Source: Proteobacteria bacterium UBA664
GTDB taxonomy: Bacteria > Pseudomonadota > Gammaproteobacteria > UBA7966
DNA length: 10,439 bases
Direction: 5' to 3'
NCBI GenBank assembly: GCA_002299125.1
Contig: DBNU01000115.1
Location: 1 to 10,439, forward strand
The notes beneath the pieces are model-generated. The model had not been told where the DNA came from. It was given only the letters and a program-made list of their open reading frames with translations, and did no database searches. Positions 6,429-10,439 of the stretch are shown here, piece after piece (the first letter of the stretch is position 1; every line of letters starts with the position of its first letter). The position numbers and the translations under genes were made by a program.

Positions 6429-7562
6429 ATGGCAAAGCGTGACTACTACGAAGTGCTGGGTGTCGCGCGAGACGCCGACGAGGCCACCCTGAAGAAGGCC
6501 TACCGACGCCTCGCCATGAAACACCATCCGGATCGCAACCCGGATGATGCAACGGCCGAGGCCGCCTTCAAGGAGGCCAAGGAGGCCTGGGAAGTCCTCT
6601 CCGATGCACGCCGCCGGGCGGCCTACGACCGCTTTGGCCATGCCGGTGTCGAGGGTGCCGGCGCTGGTGCCGGCGGTCCGGGCTTCGAGGGCGCGGATCT
6701 CGGTGACATCTTCGAGAGCGTCTTTGGCGACATCTTCGGTGGTGGCCGGGCCGGGGGACGCAACGGGCGCGGCTCGGATTTGCGCTACAACCTGGAACTC
6801 ACCCTTGAGGAGGCCGTGCGCGGCGTCACCCGCAGCCTCGAAATCCCCACCGCCGAATCCTGCAATACCTGCAATGGCTCGGGTGCGAAGCCGGGTACCC
6901 AGCCTGTCACCTGCACCACCTGCGGCGGTCATGGCCAGGTGCGGATCTCGCAGGGCTTCTTTTCGGTACAGCAGACCTGCCCGCAGTGTCGGGGCAGCGG
7001 ACGCATCGTGCGCGAGCCCTGCGGGAGCTGCGCGGGGGCGGGGCGAGTGCGCACGACGCGCACCCTGGAGGTACGCATCCCCGCGGGCGTGGATACGGGT
7101 GATCGCGTGCGCCTGTCGGGCGAGGGCGAGGCGGGCGCCCGTGGCGGTGGCACTGGCGACCTCTACGTCGTCATCCAGGTCGCCGAGCATCCCATCTTCC
7201 GTCGCGATGGCACCGATCTCTTCTGCGAGGTGCCGATCGGCTTTGCCACGGCCGCACTTGGCGGTGAACTCGAGGTACCGACCCTCGATGGCCGGGTGAT
7301 GCTGAAGATCCCGGCCGAGACGCAGACCGGCGCGCTGTTCCGGCTGCGCGGCAAGGGCGTCGCATCGGTGCATGGCGGCAGTGCCGGGGACCTCATCGTG
7401 CGCGCCGTGATCGAGACGCCGGTGAAGCTCAACCCGGAGCAGCGCGAACTGCTGCGCCGGTTCGCGGACAGCCTCAAGTCCGGGGAGGACAGCGCCCAGC
7501 AGCCGCGCGAGACGAGCTGGCTCGATGGCGTGCGCAAGTTCTTCGAGGAGAACTTCGGTTGA
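6429..7562 (+). CDS. dnaJ: Hsp40 cochaperone DnaJ
   Basis: DnaJ delivers substrates to DnaK and stimulates its ATPase. The 377-residue product matches the usual length (376 in E. coli) and is a complete type I J-protein. The J domain (1-~70) starts with AKRDYYEVLGV and has the essential HPD at 33-35. A Gly/Phe-rich region (~70-125) includes DIFESVFGDIFGGG. Four zinc-binding repeats follow: CNTCNGSG (145-152), CTTCGGHG (162-169), CPQCRGSG (184-191) and CGSCAGAG (198-205). The rest is the C-terminal peptide-binding and dimerisation region (GGELEVPTLDG, LRGKGV). The ATG at 6429 gives the canonical N-terminus; its ribosome-binding site is weak (purine-rich GAGAACAAGAAA upstream). No sigma-32 box was seen in the 154-base gap after dnaK, so it is probably cotranscribed with dnaK through the inverted repeat. 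Confidence 0.98.
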   Translation: MAKRDYYEVLGVARDADEATLKKAYRRLAMKHHPDRNPDDATAEAAFKEAKEAWEVLSDARRRAAYDRFGHAGVEGAGAGAGGPGFEGADLGDIFESVFGDIFGGGRAGGRNGRGSDLRYNLELTLEEAVRGVTRSLEIPTAESCNTCNGSGAKPGTQPVTCTTCGGHGQVRISQGFFSVQQTCPQCRGSGRIVREPCGSCAGAGRVRTTRTLEVRIPAGVDTGDRVRLSGEGEAGARGGGTGDLYVVIQVAEHPIFRRDGTDLFCEVPIGFATAALGGELEVPTLDGRVMLKIPAETQTGALFRLRGKGVASVHGGSAGDLIVRAVIETPVKLNPEQRELLRRFADSLKSGEDSAQQPRETSWLDGVRKFFEENFG

Positions 7563-7602
7563 GGCGCAGGCAGTCCCACACACTGATCTCACGAAGGTCG
7601 AC

Positions 7603-8418
7603 ATGACCAATCCTGGCAGGAAGCTCCGCATCGGCATGCACGGCGCGAGCGGGCGCATGGGGCAGGCGGTGCTTGCGCTGGTCGCCGCCGCAGAGGATCT
7701 GACTGCCACCGCCGCCTGGGTGGCACCGGATGACCCGCTCATCGGGCAGCCGGCGATCACGGCTGCGGCTGCGCCGGTCTACCTCCCGGCCAGCACGCTC
7801 GGTGAGGCGATCAGGGGTTGCGACGTGGTGATCGACTTCTCGCGTCCTGACCCTGCACTCAGGTTGCTCGAGGTCGCGAGCCGAGCCGGCGTGCCCGTGG
7901 TCACGGGCACCACCGGCTTCGACGCCGCCGGCCTCGCGGCGCTGGCTGCGGCGGCACGGGCGGTGGCGGTCATGCACGCCCCGAACATGAGCGTGGGCAT
8001 CAATCTGGTCATCGGCCTGCTCGAACGCGCGGCGCGCGCCCTCGGTCCTGAGTTCGACGTCGAGGTCCTGGAGATGCATCACCGGCACAAGGTGGATGCA
8101 CCCTCCGGCACGGCGCTGGCGCTGGGCGAGGCCGTGGCCCGTGGTCGCGGGCGGCCACTCGCAGCGCTTGCGCGCTATGAGCGCGTAGGCCAGACGGGCG
8201 CCCGTCCCGCAGGGGAGATCGGTTTCGCCACCCTGCGCGGCGGCGACGTGGTGGGCGATCACAGCGTGATCTTCGCCGGCGATGGCGAGCGCATCGAGAT
8301 TGGCCACCGCGCCAGCCAGCGCGGCATCTTCGCCAGTGGCGCGCTGCGCGCCGCACGCTGGATCGTGGGGCGGCCAGCGGGCCGCTACGGCATGGCCGAC
8401 GTGCTCGGGCTTGGCTGA
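7603..8418 (+). CDS. dapB: 4-hydroxy-tetrahydrodipicolinate reductase DapB
   Basis: DapB reduces hydroxy-tetrahydrodipicolinate to tetrahydrodipicolinate with NAD(P)H in the lysine and meso-diaminopimelate pathway (peptidoglycan precursor). The 271-residue product matches E. coli DapB (273). The nucleotide-binding loop GASGRMG is at 14-20, VTGTTGF at 100-106, APNMSVGINL follows, and the catalytic site is HHRHKVDAPSGTA with His159, His160 and Lys163 at E. coli numbering and the substrate-binding SGT at 168-170. FATLRGGDVVGDHSV and IGHRASQR near the end are also typical. The ATG at 7603 is preferred over a more upstream start at 7525, which would overlap dnaJ. GAAGG lies at 7593-7597, 5 bases upstream. 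The 40-base gap after dnaJ implies one transcript. In many relatives carA follows; here the next sequence is restriction-modification debris on the other strand. Confidence 0.97.
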   Translation: MTNPGRKLRIGMHGASGRMGQAVLALVAAAEDLTATAAWVAPDDPLIGQPAITAAAAPVYLPASTLGEAIRGCDVVIDFSRPDPALRLLEVASRAGVPVVTGTTGFDAAGLAALAAAARAVAVMHAPNMSVGINLVIGLLERAARALGPEFDVEVLEMHHRHKVDAPSGTALALGEAVARGRGRPLAALARYERVGQTGARPAGEIGFATLRGGDVVGDHSVIFAGDGERIEIGHRASQRGIFASGALRAARWIVGRPAGRYGMADVLGLG

Positions 8419-8571
8419 AGGCGCGCGCTGACGGTGCCCTGGCCACGGCCACGGTCCCGGCAGTAGATCAAGGCACCGGCGTTACCAGGGCAATCCAGTG
8501 TGCCGCGCGCGATTTTCATGGTGTTTTTCTGGCCGTGAGCGGCCCGTGGCCCGAGCCGCGAACGCCCGGCA

Positions 8572-9171
8572 TCAGCGGCGGCGCGCAGCGCCGTCCGCAG
8601 CATGCTGTGTACGCCCAGTTCGCGCTTCCGCGCCTTGCATCAGGATGTCCCGAATCTCGCCCGGGATCTTCGCCACGGCCCATCGCCAACGGCCAAAGCC
8701 GCCGTGCGCATTCATCGCCTGCGTCCACTCGTCGAGATAGCGGCGCTTCACCTTGTCCTGCTCCGTATCCTGGCCTTTGGTTTCCAGCACCAGAAATTCG
8801 CCATTCCTCAGACGCACCAGGAAGTCGGGCCGGTACTTGCGCACGACGCCGCGATAGACGTACAGCACCTCGAACCCCAGGTGGTCGTTCTTGACCCACG
8901 CGATCACCGCATCGCTGTCGTCGAGCGCAAAGGCATCCGAGGCCTCCCAGGTGCTGTCGTAAACGCAGACGTTGATGTGCGACTTGCGGGTGCGCTCGCA
9001 GGGCTTGCCGGTGTACCAGTTCCGCATGTCGCCCGTGGCGCGGATGGGGTGATCGCGGTCGAAGACGGGGGTGAGGCGCTCGGTGTTCGCCTGCCGCACC
9101 GCCTCCCACACATCCTGCACTCCCTTGCCGCCCCCGGATCTCAAATCCCCATCAACAAACAGACACGACAA
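8572..9171 (-). pseudogene. Type III-like restriction endonuclease (Res), C-terminal remnant
   Basis: An open frame of 199 codons beginning at a poor TTG. From about residue 18 (VQDVWEAVRQANTERL) it reads as the C-terminal end of a type III-like restriction subunit (the large DEAD/DEAH-helicase plus nuclease proteins, usually near 900-1000 residues). It contains FDRDHPIR, DMRNWYTGKPC, SHINVCVYDSTWEAS, AWVKNDHLGFE and the PD-(D/E)xK nuclease core: Pro115-Asp116 in KYRPDF and Glu130-Thr-Lys132 in LVLETKGQ. The natural end follows (DEWTQAMNAHGGFGRW). The helicase part is absent, and no ribosome-binding site is visible. The first ~17 codons are junction sequence. ATP-dependent restriction is therefore impossible. 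A free nuclease domain could be made only if some start works, which I doubt. The assignment to the family is strong by motif; the exact subfamily is from memory. Confidence 0.82.
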
Positions 9172-9656
9172 CTACGCTGACACAGGGGGCCTTCGAGGTC
9201 AGTAACTCCAAACTCTGCGAGATCACCAACAAAGTCTCCAATTCCGCCAATGAGCCTTGAGCTATTCCAAGAAACTGCTGGAATTCCCCCTTGCTGTTTC
9301 TGGCCTGTCCTTCCGCGATATTTGCCGGAATGGAAATCCCAGTCCGCCTGGTCTGCCATGCCCTCCTTTTCCAGCAGCGAGTTCATCACCAGCAGGCTGT
9401 CGCCCGCCGCCATGCGGTTGCTCCAGCAGTGGACATGCAGCGACACCGTCGGCACGTCGAACGAAGTGTGCTCGGCCTTGCCCGCCCAGACCAGTTGCGG
9501 GTCCAGGTGCGGGTCGTAGGCGTAGGTCTTCTTCACCCCCGCGTCCGGGTCGGTGTCGGGCGTCACCAGCCCCACTGGCGGGTTGTTGACGCGCTGCTTG
9601 TCCCGGTGCTCGTAGGATTCGATCGGGCGCCTGGTGTCTGTCTTCTTGCGTGCCAT
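9141..9656 (-). pseudogene. Type III-like DNA methyltransferase (Mod), N-terminal remnant in a chimeric frame
   Basis: The ATG at 9656 has AGGA 4 bases upstream and opens a 171-codon frame. Residues 1-76 (MARKKT..RRPIESYEHRDK, RVNNPPVGLVTPDTD, TYAYDPHLDPQLVWAGKAEH, PTVSLHVH) and 78-101 (WSNRMAAGDSLLVMNSLLEK, EGMA) read as the start of a type III-like site-specific DNA methyltransferase, normally 600 or more residues. From family memory, several dozen residues that normally separate LHVH from WSNR are missing in frame at about 9428. After EGMA (about 9352), where the DPPY catalytic motif would soon follow, the sequence switches to the four-helix-bundle gene in the wrong frame, so residues 103-171 are meaningless. 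No target recognition domain or AdoMet motif survives, so no methyltransferase activity is expected. Confidence 0.8.
9152..9352 (-). pseudogene. Four-helix-bundle (23S rRNA IVP-like) protein, internal remnant
   Basis: In the frame that reads ATT-CCG-GCA on the minus strand from 9331, the sequence gives SIPANIAEGQARNSKGEF, then QQFLGIAQGSLAELETLL, then VISQSLELLT. This is the characteristic core of the four-helix-bundle / 23S rRNA intervening-sequence protein family (normally ~120 residues; the IPxNIAEG and FLxIAxGSLxELET motifs). Just upstream TRRTG corresponds to the family's QIRRA helix. The first helix is missing, because the frame joins the methyltransferase remnant near 9352. After LLT (about 9197) the frame leaves the family and stops at 9152. 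Base composition here is about 51% G+C, clearly below the neighbouring genes. It lies between the mod and res relics and is offset in frame from the mod remnant, so a simple reading of the long open frame hides it. Confidence 0.75.
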
Positions 9657-9807
9657 CACATCCTGCCTGTCGGTTGCGTCATGCGCTGGTTGGGCAGGCT
9701 AACGCGATTTCGCAGGGTGATGTGCTTGCTCGTTCGCGGCTGCGCTGCAATGCCCCCCCCGCCTATGCTCCGGAGCGTCCGTTTCATGGCCCGTTCTGCC
9801 GTTGCCC

Positions 9808-9813
9808 AGGAGG
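9808..9813 (+). promoter_or_regulatory. Consensus Shine-Dalgarno of the first Uma2 remnant
   Basis: A perfect AGGAGG at 9808-9813 lies 8 bases before GTG at 9822, and this fixes the start of the downstream remnant. Earlier in-frame ATGs (for example at 9786) have no such site. A promoter was not recognised between here and the divergent mod start at 9656; that gap contains a run of eight C at 9753-9760. Confidence 0.7.
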
Positions 9814-9821
9814 TCTCTCCC

Positions 9822-10082
9822 GTGACCGATGGCATCACCGAGGCCCGCGCACGGCCCCCGGCGGGTCGGGCCACCTACGCCGATCTCGAGGCCCTGCCGG
9901 GGCGTTACGTGGGCGAGCTCATCGATCGCAGGCTCTACACTCAGGCACGACCGGCGAGTCCGCACGCGCGGGCGATGAATGCCATCAACGGCCCCATCGA
10001 CACCCACTTCGATGACGCGGTGGTCGGCATCGAGCCCTTCGCCGCCTTGCCACTCGCGCTCGCGGATCTCTGGCTCGATTGA
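9822..10082 (+). pseudogene. Uma2-family (DUF820) protein, internally deleted
   Basis: An 86-codon frame from GTG 9822, with a consensus ribosome-binding site. Residues ~17-60 (RATYADLEALPG, GELIDRRLYTQARPA, PHARAMNAI) match the N-terminus of Uma2/DUF820 proteins, PD-(D/E)xK-like putative endonucleases of about 180-200 residues that are abundant in cyanobacteria, actinobacteria and purple sulfur bacteria. Residues ~62-86 (FDDAVVGIEPFAALPLALADLWLD) look like the C-terminal tail of the same family. The catalytic middle is missing, so an in-frame internal deletion of ~100 codons near 9995-10005 is the simplest reading. The frame is intact from start to stop, so a short protein might still be made, but without a nuclease core. 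The wider family's function is uncertain. The N-terminal assignment is good; the tail assignment is tentative. Confidence 0.68.
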
Positions 10083-10230
10083 CGGGGTGACAGTCCCCGC
10101 CGCGCGGACGAGCACGCCCCCGACCCGGGCGCACGCCCTGCCGGGCGCGGCTTCCATCGCGGCCGGCAGCGCTTGTCATCAAGTGCAGGGCGGACCTACG
10201 CGCGCCTGGCGCGCTCCCCGGAAAGGCAGA

Positions 10231-10338
10231 CATGAGCACCCACCGGGTGCCGACATCCTGCTGGTCGTGGAGGTGGCCGACACGAGCCTCTGCTATGACC
10301 GCGACGTCAAGATCCCCCTCCATGCCCGCCTCGTCATC
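10231..10338 (+). pseudogene. Second Uma2-family (DUF820) remnant, central fragment
   Basis: The frame beginning HEHPPG at 10231 continues ADILLVVEVADTSLCYDRDV and KIPLHARL, the conserved central block of Uma2 proteins (D-LLVVEVADTSL-YDR--K-PLYAR), with the Glu and Lys of its PD-(D/E)xK-like motif. No N-terminal half with a start is joined in the same frame. At the 3' side the frame runs directly into a 16-bp tandem repeat and loses all resemblance after about LVIP (10338). It could be the missing centre of the preceding remnant, displaced, or part of a tandem paralogue. Bases 10083-10230 show nothing recognisable. Confidence 0.66.
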
Positions 10339-10375
10339 CCCGCGCCTCGTCATCCCCGCGCCCCGTCATCCCCGC
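10328..10375. repeat. Tandem repeat, three copies of a 16-bp unit
   Basis: The unit GCCTCGTCATCCCCGC occurs at 10328-10343, exactly again at 10344-10359, and with one change (GCCCCGTCATCCCCGC) at 10360-10375. The 16-base period is not a multiple of three, so it shifts the frame of the Uma2 remnant it adjoins. The core CGTCATCCCCGC resembles the ends of dispersed intergenic repeats common in proteobacteria. Confidence 0.9.
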
Positions 10376-10418
10376 CGCAGCCTGCCCCCGAGTGTCTTTG
10401 TCGGCGTCGGGAATGACG
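10364..10418. repeat. Imperfect inverted repeat at the right edge
   Basis: CGTCATCCCCG (10364-10374, within the third tandem unit) is complementary to CGGGAATGACG (10408-10418) at 10 of 11 positions, with 33 bases between. This CGTCATYCCCG...CGGGAATGACG form is that of a widespread REP/MITE-like intergenic element. It may have inserted in, or caused, the break of the second Uma2 gene. No transposase is present. Confidence 0.55.
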
Positions 10419-10439
10419 ATGAACCCGAGTGCGGCCGGC

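Noticed and set aside
6240..7760. Minus-strand open frame of 506 codons opposite dnaJ
   Set aside because: Antisense shadow that crosses the dnaK-dnaJ gap and the dnaJ-dapB junction; no motif.
8526..8544. Possible terminator: hairpin GGCCG-TGAG-CGGCC with a T-run nearby
   Set aside because: The T-run precedes the hairpin on the plus strand and becomes an A-run after it on the minus strand, so it fits a terminator in neither direction.
9141..9351. Novel C-terminal domain of the mod-derived open frame
   Set aside because: These codons are the four-helix-bundle gene read out of frame, so the apparent chimera is not evidence of a new protein.
10328..10375. Possible CRISPR array
   Set aside because: The three 16-bp units are directly tandem with no unique spacers and no cas genes.

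Overview
The window is GC-rich bacterial chromosome, most likely from a gammaproteobacterium. The gene order recN-nadK (divergent) / hrcA-grpE-dnaK-dnaJ-dapB, an HrcA/CIRCE pair combined with sigma-32-type heat-shock promoters, and Uma2-family genes nearby would suit the Chromatiales/Ectothiorhodospiraceae, but no marker here fixes the taxon. There are two parts: a conserved housekeeping block (about 1-8420) and a decayed accessory segment (about 8420 to the right edge).

Housekeeping block. On the minus strand, nadK (NAD kinase) is followed by recN (DNA repair ATPase, cut by the left edge); recN starts on a TTG that overlaps the nadK stop. A 333-base divergent region separates nadK from hrcA and holds a near-perfect CIRCE operator, the HrcA binding site. 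On the plus strand follow hrcA (heat-shock repressor), grpE, dnaK and dnaJ (the complete Hsp70 machine) and dapB (lysine/diaminopimelate biosynthesis). Two good sigma-32-like promoters lie inside the operon. One sits in the last codons of hrcA and would serve grpE onward; the other is upstream of dnaK. The sequence therefore points to two layers of control: HrcA repression at the head of the operon and RpoH activation internally, which would express the chaperones without the repressor. Hairpin-forming inverted repeats lie before grpE and between dnaK and dnaJ.

Accessory segment. After dapB the coding strand flips. Read on the minus strand, in order, are the first ~100 codons of a type III-like DNA methyltransferase (mod), the middle of a four-helix-bundle (23S rRNA IVP-like) protein in another frame, and the last ~185 codons of a type III-like restriction endonuclease (res) with its PD-(D/E)xK nuclease motif. 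These look like ordered relics of one mod / four-helix-bundle / res operon joined by large deletions; the methyltransferase DPPY motif and the Res helicase are gone. Divergent from them are two remnants of Uma2 (DUF820) family genes. The first keeps N- and C-terminal ends joined without a middle; the second keeps only a central piece that runs into a 16-bp tandem repeat and an inverted repeat at the right edge.

No tRNA, rRNA, CRISPR array or intact transposase was seen. Family assignments rest on recognised motifs, not on a database search.
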